Source: Pseudomonas vancouverensis (GTDB taxonomy: Bacteria > Pseudomonadota > Gammaproteobacteria > Pseudomonadales > Pseudomonadaceae). Taken from it: 64,000 nucleotides of DNA. The position numbers and the translations under genes are program-made. Below, piece by piece: positions 50,529 to 58,175 of this stretch. The stretch's first letter is position 1; each line of letters opens with the position of its first letter. The DNA is taken from positions 1 through 64,000 of the forward strand of contig NZ_RRZK01000028.1 in assembly GCF_004348895.1 (NCBI RefSeq). Direction: 5' to 3'. The notes under the pieces are model-generated. The model had not been told where the DNA came from. It was given only the letters and a program-made list of their open reading frames with translations, and searched no databases.

Positions 50529-51455
50529 ATGACTTCCAAGCTGGAACAACTCAAACAGATGACCACCGTGGTTGCCGACACCGGCGACTTCGAAGCTATC
50601 GCTCGCGTCAAACCCGTGGACGCCACCACCAACCCTTCCCTGTTGCTCAAGGCCGCCGCCATCCCTGCGTATGCCGAGCTGCTCAACGCCAGCGTGCGCG
50701 ACTGCAAGGGCGACGTGGGCCTGGCCAGCGACCGTTTTGGCGTTGCCGTGGGTCAGGAAATCCTCAAAGTGATTCCGGGGCGTATTTCTACCGAAGTCGA
50801 TGCGCGCCTGTCGTTCGACAGCGACGCCATGCTCAAGCGTGCCCATCGCCTGATCGAGCTGTACGACAAAGCCGGCATCGGCCGTGACCGCGTATTGATC
50901 AAGATCGCCTCCACCTGGGAAGGCATCCGCGCCGCCGAGATCCTCGAGAAGGAAGGCATCCAGACCAACCTGACCCTGCTGTTCTCGTTCGCCCAGGCCG
51001 CTGCCTGTGCCGACGCCGGGGTATTCCTGATTTCGCCGTTCGTGGGCCGTATCTACGACTGGTACAAGAAAGCCAACGGCAACGACTACACCGGCGCCGA
51101 TGATCCGGGCGTGCAGTCGGTGACGCGCATCTACAACTACTACAAGGCCAATGACTACAAGACCGTGGTCATGGGTGCGAGCTTCCGTAACCTGGGGCAG
51201 ATCGAGCAACTGGCCGGCTGCGATCGCCTGACCATCAGCCCGGACCTGATCGACAAACTGGCGGCCGATACCGGCAAGCTGGAACGCAAACTGTCCCCAG
51301 GCCACGCTGGTGAAGCGCGCCTGAGCCTCAATGAGTCGCAATTCCGCTGGTTGTCCAACGAAGATGCGATGGCGACCGAGAAGCTGGCGGAAGGCATTCG
51401 TCAGTTTGCGCGGGATCAGGAGAAGCTTGAGGCGCTGCTGCAAGCCAAGCTGTGA
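50529..51455 (+). CDS. tal: Transaldolase
   Basis: Pentose-phosphate-pathway enzyme moving a dihydroxyacetone unit between sugar phosphates. 308 aa from ATG 50529, the TalB-type length. Motif DATTNPSLLLKA near the N-terminus, Schiff-base lysine K125 in RVLIKIASTWEGI, and FSFAQAAACADAG. Followed by a strong terminator. Order tal-rssC-rssB with rss genes convergent matches other pseudomonads. Confidence 0.97.
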   Translation: MTSKLEQLKQMTTVVADTGDFEAIARVKPVDATTNPSLLLKAAAIPAYAELLNASVRDCKGDVGLASDRFGVAVGQEILKVIPGRISTEVDARLSFDSDAMLKRAHRLIELYDKAGIGRDRVLIKIASTWEGIRAAEILEKEGIQTNLTLLFSFAQAAACADAGVFLISPFVGRIYDWYKKANGNDYTGADDPGVQSVTRIYNYYKANDYKTVVMGASFRNLGQIEQLAGCDRLTISPDLIDKLAADTGKLERKLSPGHAGEARLSLNESQFRWLSNEDAMATEKLAEGIRQFARDQEKLEALLQAKL

Positions 51456-51473
51456 TTTGAGTTAGCGCAATGC

Positions 51474-51507
51474 AAAAAGGGCGAACCTTGGTGGATTCGC
51501 CCTTTTT
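51474..51507. terminator. Bidirectional terminator between tal and rssC
   Basis: A5, stem GGGCGAA/TTCGCCC, then T6. Confidence 0.92.
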
Positions 51508-51545
51508 TGTGTGCACCTGATTACTTGTGGCGAGGCGTTCAGCGA

Positions 51546-52028
51546 TCAATGCCGCTCGAGCGCATTTACCAGGTCGTGGAAGGCTTCGCGGTTGGAGTCG
51601 TTCAGGCCCATGAGGATCTTGTGCGCTTCGAGCACCTTGATCCGCACCACTTCCTCGGACTGATCCTGATCAGGCAGGTCGTCCAGGCACTCAGGGCACG
51701 GCACAGGCTGGTCAACGATGTTGAACACCTGCTCGAAGCCCATGGACTCCAGCAACCGCGTGATGTCTTCGTGGGTGGTGACGACGGTCGGCAACAGGCC
51801 GACCTTCTGCCGCGACAGGATCGACAGTTTGGCCAGCAGGCCAAGGGTGGTGCTGTCGATGCTGCGGGTTTCGGTCAGGTCGATCACGATCGCGTTGAAA
51901 TTCAACGCGGTGAAGATCCGATCAATAGTCGCATCCAACGCCGAACACAGGGTCAGGCGAACTTCACCGACGAACTTCAGGACGAAGGTGCCGTCCTGCT
52001 CGGCGAACTGGATTCTACCGGTACTCAT
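51546..52028 (-). CDS. rssC: STAS-domain anti-sigma-factor antagonist RssC
   Basis: 160 aa. The STAS domain (about 1-110) has IVIDLTETRSIDSTTLGLLAKL, containing the phosphorylatable Ser in the usual place; a C-terminal extension holds a CPEC pair and an acidic stretch. Known partner-switch logic: RssB phosphatase acts on the antagonist, which then frees a sigma factor from its anti-sigma kinase. The start overlaps the rssB stop by one base (TAATG), so production is coupled. Confidence 0.9.
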   Translation of the reverse strand: MSTGRIQFAEQDGTFVLKFVGEVRLTLCSALDATIDRIFTALNFNAIVIDLTETRSIDSTTLGLLAKLSILSRQKVGLLPTVVTTHEDITRLLESMGFEQVFNIVDQPVPCPECLDDLPDQDQSEEVVRIKVLEAHKILMGLNDSNREAFHDLVNALERH

Positions 52029-53209
52029 TAAAGATTCCTGCTCAACACCAACAGGGCGATATCATCCGGCATCTCCCCTAGCGTGGCCAATCCGAAAACC
52101 TGCCGCAGCCCATCCAGGGTGCCGCCCGCAGCCTTGACCCGTTGGGGCAACGCCGCTTCTTTCTCTTTGAGTGTGGGTTCTGGCAAAAGGTCCAGAATGC
52201 CATCAGACATCAGCGTCAGGCTGAAGGTCGGCGGCAGCTCCAGCACGTGATCTTCGTAGGTGGCTTCGTTGAAGAGGCCCACCGGCAGACCACGCCCTTC
52301 CAGATAACGAACACTGTCGGGTGTGTACAACACTGGCAACGGCAAATGACCACCGATGCTATAGGTCAACAAACCTGTCTCCTCGTCGATGACTCCACCG
52401 ACCATTGTGACGTGTTTACCCAGCTTACAACTGATCAGCCCCCGGTTGATATGACCAAGGACTTCCGATGGCTTGAATTCCGGCAACGTGCCGCTGCGTT
52501 TGGACTCGAACAGCAGGCGCGTGGTCATGAATTTCAGCAGCACGGTCACGAAGGCTGAAGAGGCGCCGTGACCGGAAACATCCGCCAGGTAAAACGCGAC
52601 CCGGCGCTCGTCGACCCGAAAATAGTCGACAAAATCACCCGACAGGTACAACGACGGGATGATCTGGTGAGCAAACTTGAACTCGTCGATGGCCCACGGA
52701 CTGCCCGGCAACATGTTCATCTGCACCTGGCGACCGGCGTTCTGGTCTTCCTGGAGCAGGTTCAGGCTGGCGGCGAGCTCGCGGTTGGCCTTTTCCAGCT
52801 TCTCGCGGTAGCGCTGGTTTTCCAGCAGCAGACGCGCTCGATCCAGGGCCCGGCGCACGGAGTGCTCGAGCACGGCCAGGTCTTCGAGAGGCTTGATCAG
52901 GTAGTCCGCCGCGCCCAGGCGCAACGCCTCGACCGCATCGTTCATCACGCCGGCACCGGAAACTACGATGACCGGTGTCTGCGGTGACAGCTCGGTCACC
53001 TGGCGAATGAGTTCGAGTCCGCCCATCTGCGGCATGCGCAGATCGCAGATGACCAGATCGGGCTTGTCTTGCTCGAATACCTGAAGACCTTGCTGGCCGT
53101 TGCTGGCCTGCAGGACGCTGAAACCACTGTCTTCCAAATAGGCGGCGAGGCTCGCGCGCACTACTTCGTCATCATCGATTATCAGCAGCGTGGCACTGGT
53201 TTTTGGCAT
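52028..53209 (-). CDS. rssB: Response regulator with PP2C phosphatase domain RssB
   Basis: 393 aa. Receiver domain with D56 (VICDLRMPQMGG), D12-D13-D14 acidic pocket and K at LIKPLED; a helical linker at about 120-170; then a SpoIIE/RsbU-type PP2C domain with SGDFVDYF, ADVSGHG, SDGILD and DDIALLV metal-binding motifs all kept. Signal-dependent phosphatase controlling the STAS protein RssC. ATG 53209 starts a two-gene operon. Confidence 0.93.
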   Translation of the reverse strand: MPKTSATLLIIDDDEVVRASLAAYLEDSGFSVLQASNGQQGLQVFEQDKPDLVICDLRMPQMGGLELIRQVTELSPQTPVIVVSGAGVMNDAVEALRLGAADYLIKPLEDLAVLEHSVRRALDRARLLLENQRYREKLEKANRELAASLNLLQEDQNAGRQVQMNMLPGSPWAIDEFKFAHQIIPSLYLSGDFVDYFRVDERRVAFYLADVSGHGASSAFVTVLLKFMTTRLLFESKRSGTLPEFKPSEVLGHINRGLISCKLGKHVTMVGGVIDEETGLLTYSIGGHLPLPVLYTPDSVRYLEGRGLPVGLFNEATYEDHVLELPPTFSLTLMSDGILDLLPEPTLKEKEAALPQRVKAAGGTLDGLRQVFGLATLGEMPDDIALLVLSRNL

Positions 53210-53483
53210 GTGGGCAAACGGCGCCAGAATTAGGTTGGCGTAGTGGTCAGGTTTTTACCTGGTTCTCACTACTGGATTCGCTTTCTAGCCTCTCTGTTGC
53301 ACCGCTTTCGGGCATTCGCCCTACACACAGGTACACCAGAGGTGCCCTTCTAAGGCGCAGACGGTACTCCCATCCGCGGGGCGTTTCAAGCTCACGCCGA
53401 TGGTCGCTTGACGTCTTTACTTGTGAAATGACCGGGAGTTATAAGAACAGGCAAATCCGTAACCCAATGGAAGGATCGAACCC

Positions 53484-53783
53484 ATGAGTCAAACCGGTCG
53501 GGACTACAGTGAAAAGCGCGATTTCATCCGCATGCGCGTCGATGCCGATGTGTTGCTGATTCATGAGGGGGATGAGGTGCAAGGCGTCTGCATCGACCTT
53601 TCCAGCAGTGGCATGCAGCTTGAGGCACCCCGTCAGTTCAAGGTGGGTGACCGGCTCAATGTCCGTATCGATTCCGACCACGCGGCGCTCAAGGGCCTGG
53701 AGGCCGATACCGAGGTGGTCTGGGTGAAGGCGCAGGATCAGGGCAACCAGAAACTCGGCCTTACAATCCTGAAGATGAGATAA
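53484..53783 (+). CDS. PilZ-domain c-di-GMP receptor, single domain
   Basis: 99 aa. Both c-di-GMP motifs are intact: the R-x3-R motif in KRDFIRMRV (the arginine pair RDFIR) and D-x-S-x2-G in DLSSSGMQ. The rest is the PilZ beta-barrel (LNVRIDSDHA, KLGLTILKMR). ATG 53484 with GGAAGG upstream. It is placed between rssB and mlaA as in other pseudomonads; its output partner is unknown. Confidence 0.93.
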   Translation: MSQTGRDYSEKRDFIRMRVDADVLLIHEGDEVQGVCIDLSSSGMQLEAPRQFKVGDRLNVRIDSDHAALKGLEADTEVVWVKAQDQGNQKLGLTILKMR

Positions 53784-53797
53784 CGCTTTTCAATACG

Positions 53798-53824
53798 AAA
53801 AAGGCGACCCGAGGGTCGCCTTTT
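53798..53824. terminator. Bidirectional terminator
   Basis: A5, stem GGCGACCC/GGGTCGCC, T4. Shared by the convergent pilZ and mlaA genes. Confidence 0.88.
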
Positions 53825-53841
53825 CAGTTTATCGGTCGAGA

Positions 53842-54528
53842 TTAAAAATCGTCCTCGACCTTGCCGTCCTTGACCTTGAATTCGCGGTTCTGCAAGTAGG
53901 CATTGCGGATGAAGGTGTATTTGTCGCCGGTGATCAGCTTCTCGCTCGACAGCAGGTTGGCACGGGTGTCAACGACATCCAGAGCGAAGAACGAGTTGCG
54001 CACGGCCACATCGTCTTCATAGCGGTACGGGCCGGTGAAGGAGTCGACATATTTCGACGGCGCATCACGCAGGGTGCTCGGGCCAAGGAACGGCAGCATC
54101 ACGTAAGGACCGCTGCCGACACCCCAGTAGCCGAGGGTCTGGCCGAAGTCTTCGTCGTTGCGCTGCAGGCCCATGTGGGTGCCGACGTCAATCAGGCCCA
54201 ACAGGCCGAAGGTGGTGTTGAAAATGATCCGTGCAGTGTCAACGCCCGCAGCGCGCGGCTTGGCCTGCAACAGGTCGTTGGCGAGGTTGCGCACGTCGCC
54301 GATGTTGCGGAAGAAGTTGTGCACGCCGTCCTGGGCGAACTGCGGCGTCACGTACTGGTAGCCCTGGGCCAGAGGTTTCAGGGCATAGGTATCAATGACA
54401 TCGTTGAATTTGAAAATCGGGCGGTTGACGCTCTCCCAAGGATCTTCTTCCGTCGCCGCCTGTGCAACGAACGGAACCAGCAGGCTGGCGCATACACAAA
54501 TCCTGGCTAGATGATTGCTCCAGCGCAT
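53842..54528 (-). CDS. mlaA: MlaA/VacJ family outer-membrane lipid-asymmetry protein
   Basis: Outer-membrane component of the Mla pathway that removes misplaced phospholipids from the outer leaflet. 228 aa. Family blocks: DPWESVNRPIFKFNDVIDTYALKPLAQGY, FRNIGDVRNLANDLLQ, RIIFNTTFGLLGLIDVGTHMGL, DFGQTLGYWGVGSGPYVMLPFLGPSTLRD. The signal peptide ends in PFVAQA-ATEE with no lipobox cysteine, so unlike the E. coli protein it appears not to be lipidated. The first 20 residues contain two cysteines but not at a lipobox. Confidence 0.93.
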   Translation of the reverse strand: MRWSNHLARICVCASLLVPFVAQAATEEDPWESVNRPIFKFNDVIDTYALKPLAQGYQYVTPQFAQDGVHNFFRNIGDVRNLANDLLQAKPRAAGVDTARIIFNTTFGLLGLIDVGTHMGLQRNDEDFGQTLGYWGVGSGPYVMLPFLGPSTLRDAPSKYVDSFTGPYRYEDDVAVRNSFFALDVVDTRANLLSSEKLITGDKYTFIRNAYLQNREFKVKDGKVEDDF

Positions 54529-54727
54529 AAAAAAACTCCTTGGTAGGTACTGGAACGGGCACGGAGGCCGTTCAACAAGCTGGCAAGTATAAGACGTAAA
54601 CGCCGTTTAAGGCACATTGCACGAATCACACTCGTATGGAATCGCGCCAATTGTGAGGCATTCACATCCGTGTCACTCAACTGTCACCGTGATTCGCTAG
54701 CCTCGACGCTATTTCAGGGATGTAGAT

Positions 54728-55351
54728 ATGCCACGCGCCGAAGCTCTGCCCCAAACCGCCCCCAGCCTGACGGCAGTACTGTTCGGACTCAGTGGCTGCC
54801 TGGTGGATTTCGGCGCGCGCACTCACCGCCAAGGCGCGCATGCCGTAGAGCATGCCGACGTCACGCCCGGCGCGCTGGACAGCCTGCACAGCCTGCAGCG
54901 CCAGCAAATTCCCTGCGCCTGGCTCGATGAGCTCCCGCCTGCCGTCAGTCACTCCCTGGCCGTCGCCCTGCCGGACTGGATCAAGCCGTCGCAACATCTA
55001 GCAACAATCAATCAACCATGGCCGGCACCGAACGCCTGCTGGCAAGCGCTGATGACCTTGAACGTCGAACGCCTGGACGGCTGTGTGCTGGTCAGCGGCG
55101 AACCGCGGCTGCTGCAATCAGGCCTCAACGCCGGATTGTGGACCATTGGCCTGGCGTCCTGCGGCTCGCTGTGCGGGCTTTCCCCTGAAGAATGGCAAGC
55201 CTTGACCCAGCAGGAACGGGAAATCAAACGCGGAAAGGCTACGTTGCAACTGTTCAATCTGGGCGTGCATTCGGTCATCGACCATCTTGGTGACCTCGAT
55301 ACCTGCCTGGCAGACATCAGCCTGCGTCGCCTCAAGGGCGAAAAGCCCTGA
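54728..55351 (+). CDS. HAD-fold phosphonatase-like protein lacking the nucleophile
   Basis: 207 aa. Start of a phosphonatase-type HAD core (VLFGLSGCLVDFGARTHRQGA) aligns with the FDWAGTTVDFG motif, but the nucleophilic Asp is Gly. The remaining parts (TPGALDSLHSLQRQQIPCAWLD, VSGEPRLLQSGLNAGLWTIGLA and HSVIDHLGDLDTCLADI) keep the fold in order. It is therefore probably a non-catalytic relative with a binding or regulatory role. A similar gene occurs at this position in other pseudomonads, which argues against simple decay. No signal peptide. Confidence 0.8.
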   Translation: MPRAEALPQTAPSLTAVLFGLSGCLVDFGARTHRQGAHAVEHADVTPGALDSLHSLQRQQIPCAWLDELPPAVSHSLAVALPDWIKPSQHLATINQPWPAPNACWQALMTLNVERLDGCVLVSGEPRLLQSGLNAGLWTIGLASCGSLCGLSPEEWQALTQQEREIKRGKATLQLFNLGVHSVIDHLGDLDTCLADISLRRLKGEKP

Positions 55352-55460
55352 CCGGGATCAAGCAGGTTGCGCGCGAGTGGATTAATCTAAAGGTCAGCCA
55401 TAGACCTTTGGACCGTCGCTGCGGTCTATGCCAGTGCCTATCGATAAAAGGAAGAACGCC

Positions 55461-55724
55461 ATGCCTGCCCGCGAACTGCAAGAACAGCTCAATGCCCTGC
55501 GCGAGCAATTGGAACAGAATCCTCCGCTCTCCGAAGCAGAGCGCGAAGACCTGCATGCGCTTATGCAACAAATCGAACTCGAGCTTGAGTTAGAAACCAA
55601 AACCAAGGACGTCAACCTGGCCGATAACGTCAATCTGGCCGTCGAACGCTTCGAACTCGAACACCCAACCCTCGCCGGCACCTTGCGCCAAATCGGCCAA
55701 GCCCTGCACAGCATGGGCATCTGA
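55461..55724 (+). CDS. DUF4404-family small helical protein
   Basis: 87 aa from ATG 55461 with AAGGAAG upstream. Highly charged, almost all helical: two amphipathic helices (ELQEQLNALREQLEQNPPL and REDLHALMQQIELELELE) likely form a coiled coil, followed by VNLAVERFELEHPTLAGTLRQIGQALHSMGI, the conserved tail. Function unknown. It has its own terminator. Confidence 0.85.
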   Translation: MPARELQEQLNALREQLEQNPPLSEAEREDLHALMQQIELELELETKTKDVNLADNVNLAVERFELEHPTLAGTLRQIGQALHSMGI

Positions 55725-55737
55725 TAGCACCTGAAAC

Positions 55738-55770
55738 GAAAAAGCCCTGCCAGCGATGGCAGGGCTTTTT
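55738..55770 (+). terminator. Intrinsic terminator after the DUF4404 gene
   Basis: Stem AAGCCCTGCC/GGCAGGGCTT with loop AGCGAT, followed by T residues. Confidence 0.92.
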
Positions 55771-55798
55771 CATTGGCACATCGGGCCATGCAACCCCT

Positions 55799-55904
55799 TG
55801 TGGGAGCGAGCTTGCTCCGGGCGGCGATCCGACGATGAGGTCGGCACATCCAACATTAATGTTGACTGACACTCCGCCATCGCGAGCATGCTCGCTCCTA
55901 CAAG
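55799..55904. repeat. Paired REP element with a variant left unit
   Basis: Left unit GAGCGAGCTTGCTCCGGGCG continues into GGCGATCCGACGA instead of the usual GCGATGGC; right unit CATCGCGAGCATGCTCGCTC is normal. It ends six bases before the queF stop. Confidence 0.88.
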
Positions 55905-55910
55905 ATCGGC

Positions 55911-56741
55911 TTATTGACGGACCAGGCGATGGTTCGGCAATTGCGCTTCTTCGGTGCTGCGATACGGGTTGATGTCCAGCCCGCCACGGCGCACGTAACG
56001 CGCATACACCGTCAGTTTCTCCGGCTTCAGCAAGCGCTGCAGGTCGAGGAAGATCCGCTCCACACACTGCTCATGGAAGTCCGAGTGCTGGCGGAAGCTG
56101 ACGATGTACTCCAGCAGGCTTGCATGATCCAACGCCGCGCCACGGTATTCCACTGTCACGCTGCCCCAGTCCGGCTGGCTGGTCACCGGGCAGTTGGATT
56201 TGAGCAGGTGGCTGTGCACGCTCTCCTCAACGATGCGCGATGGATCGCAACGCAGCAGTTCCGGGCGCGGATGCTCGTAGTTGCTGACGCTGATATCCAG
56301 ATCATCGATGCACACGCCCGGCAAGGCCACGACACCCTCGGCCTCGACGTCCTTGAGGCTGCGAACACGCACGCCCACCGGCTTGCCGGCGGCGGCCGAC
56401 AGGTCCTTGACCAGCGTCGCCTCCAGGCTTGCGGTGTCGGCAAACGGCGTCTGGTTCAGGGAGTTGAGGTACAGCTTGAACGACTTCGATTCGATGATGT
56501 TCGGCGAATCTGCCGGGATACTGAACTCGCCGATCGCCACCACTGGCTTGCCCGACGGCAACAACCAGGACAGCTCGAAGCAGTTCCAGAAATCCACACC
56601 CTTGTAAGGCAGGGTTTCCGCCGTCAGGCCCAACTCGGCCCATTTGGCAGTGCGTGGAATCGGGAACAGCAACGATGGCGTGTAAGTAGCAATGTATTCG
56701 CTGGACTTGCCCAGCGGCGAATGTTCGGCTGCGGGATGCAT
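55911..56741 (-). CDS. queF: NADPH-dependent 7-cyano-7-deazaguanine reductase
   Basis: Reduces preQ0 to preQ1, the last free-base step before queuosine insertion into tRNA. 276 aa, the long two-lobed (YqcD/proteobacterial) type. Signature ESKSFKLYLNSLNQT at residues 84-98 binds NADPH, and the catalytic cysteine is C184 in KSNCPVTSQPDWG. The C-terminal YARYVRRGGLDINPYRS is also characteristic. Monocistronic. Confidence 0.97.
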   Translation of the reverse strand: MHPAAEHSPLGKSSEYIATYTPSLLFPIPRTAKWAELGLTAETLPYKGVDFWNCFELSWLLPSGKPVVAIGEFSIPADSPNIIESKSFKLYLNSLNQTPFADTASLEATLVKDLSAAAGKPVGVRVRSLKDVEAEGVVALPGVCIDDLDISVSNYEHPRPELLRCDPSRIVEESVHSHLLKSNCPVTSQPDWGSVTVEYRGAALDHASLLEYIVSFRQHSDFHEQCVERIFLDLQRLLKPEKLTVYARYVRRGGLDINPYRSTEEAQLPNHRLVRQ

Positions 56742-56802
56742 GGCGGAAACCTGACTGAAGAATCAGCCGATTCTATCAGCCTTTGCTCGCGTCTTTGAGT
56801 GC

Positions 56803-57339
56803 TTACTGACTGACCGTCAGTTTGCCGACCATACCAGCCTGATAGTGCCCCGGGATGTTGCAGGCGAATTCGAGGTTGGTCGCCTTGCTGAAGGTCCAGG
56901 TCAACTCGGCGGTTTTGCCCGGTTCGACCAGCACGCTGTTCGGGTCGTCATGCTTCATGCCGTGATCCATCTTGCTGTGGTCCATGCCCGCCATGGCGCC
57001 ATGATCCATGGATTTCATGCCGGTAGGCGTGAGCATGCCGCTCTGCTGCATCTGCAACATTTCCTGCTGGTGCCGGGCATGCATCGCCGCGTCACCCAGG
57101 TTGAACTCATGCAGCAACTGGCCCTTGTTCACCAGCACAAAACGCACGGTCTCCCCGGCCTTGACGTCGATGGCCTTTGGCGTGAAGGACATGTCGCCCA
57201 TGACCACTTCCACACTGCGGGTCGCCTTGGCGGCCGGTGCGGGTTGGCCGAAATCGTAGGTGTGCCCGGCATCGGCCCACACCGGCGAGCTCAGCGTCAG
57301 CAAACAAGCGATCTGCACCAGGGATTTGCGTAAAAACAT
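56803..57339 (-). CDS. Met/His-rich periplasmic cupredoxin of the copper regulon
   Basis: 178 aa with a signal peptide (SSPVWA-DAGHTY). Cupredoxin domain: VEVVMGDMSFTPKAIDVKAGETVRF, LLHEFNLGD, and the copper loop FACNIPGHYQAGM with Cys, His and Met. An inserted Met/His-rich segment (GAMAGMDHSKMDHGMKHDD, residues about 114-132) resembles those in CopA and CopB. Divergent from copRS with a CopR-like site between, so copper-induced expression is likely. Functions as a copper binder or carrier in the periplasm. Confidence 0.92.
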   Translation of the reverse strand: MFLRKSLVQIACLLTLSSPVWADAGHTYDFGQPAPAAKATRSVEVVMGDMSFTPKAIDVKAGETVRFVLVNKGQLLHEFNLGDAAMHARHQQEMLQMQQSGMLTPTGMKSMDHGAMAGMDHSKMDHGMKHDDPNSVLVEPGKTAELTWTFSKATNLEFACNIPGHYQAGMVGKLTVSQ

Positions 57340-57415
57340 TGTCGTACTCCAACAAGATAAGGCTCAGCGTGGGAAAAACTCTAAACTGTCGCCACTGCCC
57401 GCAACCTGACAGCCA

Positions 57416-57431
57416 GATTACAACTTTGTCA
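57416..57431 (-). promoter_or_regulatory. Candidate cop box between the cupredoxin gene and copRS
   Basis: Minus strand TGACAAAGTTGTAATC; CTGACAG lies directly to its left on the plus strand. Located so that it could serve both divergent transcripts. Same motif as upstream of copA. Confidence 0.65.
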
Positions 57432-57494
57432 GCTTGGCCTCTATCAAGGCCGCCCACGGTATAAAGCGTTCGTTCCATTTACCCAGAGTCGCCC

Positions 57495-58175
57495 ATGAAA
57501 CTGCTGATCGTCGAAGACCAAGCGAAAACCGGCCATTACCTGCGCCAGGGCCTGGCCGAGGCCGGGTTCAACACGGAACTGGTGGCGGATGGCAGCAGCG
57601 GCCAGCAACTGGCGCTCAGCGGCGATTACGCCCTACTGATCCTCGATGTGATGCTGCCCGGTCGCAGTGGCTGGCAGATCCTGCAAGCGGTGCGCAGTGC
57701 CGGTCTCGATACGCCGGTGTTATTTCTCACGGCGCGGGATGCCGTGGAAGACCGGGTTCACGGCCTTGAGCTGGGTGCCGACGACTATCTGGTCAAACCC
57801 TTTGCCTTCTCCGAGTTGCTCGCTCGGGTGCGCAGCCTGTTGCGCCGGGGCAGTGGTACGCCCCAGGAAACCAGCCTGCAACTGGCCGACCTGCGTCTGG
57901 ACCTGATTCGCCGGCGCGTCGAGCGCAGCGGCCAGCGCATCGACCTGACCGCCAAGGAGTTCGCCCTGCTGGAAATGCTCCTGCGGCGCCAGGGTGAAGT
58001 GCTGCCCAAATCGTTGATCGCCTCGCAGGTCTGGGACATGAATTTCGACAGCGACACCAATGTCATAGAAGTGGCGATCCGCCGTCTGCGCCTGAAAATC
58101 GATGATGATTTCCCCAACAAACTGATCCACACCGTGCGCGGCATGGGTTACGTGCTTGAAGAGCGCCCCGCCTGA
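57495..58175 (+). CDS. copR: Copper response regulator CopR (OmpR family)
   Basis: 226 aa. Receiver domain with E7-D8 acidic pair, phospho-acceptor D51 (LLILDVMLPGRSGW) and the conserved Lys in DDYLVKPFAF. C-terminal winged-helix DNA-binding domain from about 125 (DLTAKEFALLEMLLRRQGEV, SDTNVIEVAIRRLRLKID, IHTVRGMGYVLE), typical of heavy-metal regulators (CopR/CusR/CzcR group). The copper assignment rests on the divergent cupredoxin, the copAB motif match and the known queF-cupredoxin-copRS order. The stop overlaps the kinase start (TGATG). Confidence 0.93.
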   Translation: MKLLIVEDQAKTGHYLRQGLAEAGFNTELVADGSSGQQLALSGDYALLILDVMLPGRSGWQILQAVRSAGLDTPVLFLTARDAVEDRVHGLELGADDYLVKPFAFSELLARVRSLLRRGSGTPQETSLQLADLRLDLIRRRVERSGQRIDLTAKEFALLEMLLRRQGEVLPKSLIASQVWDMNFDSDTNVIEVAIRRLRLKIDDDFPNKLIHTVRGMGYVLEERPA

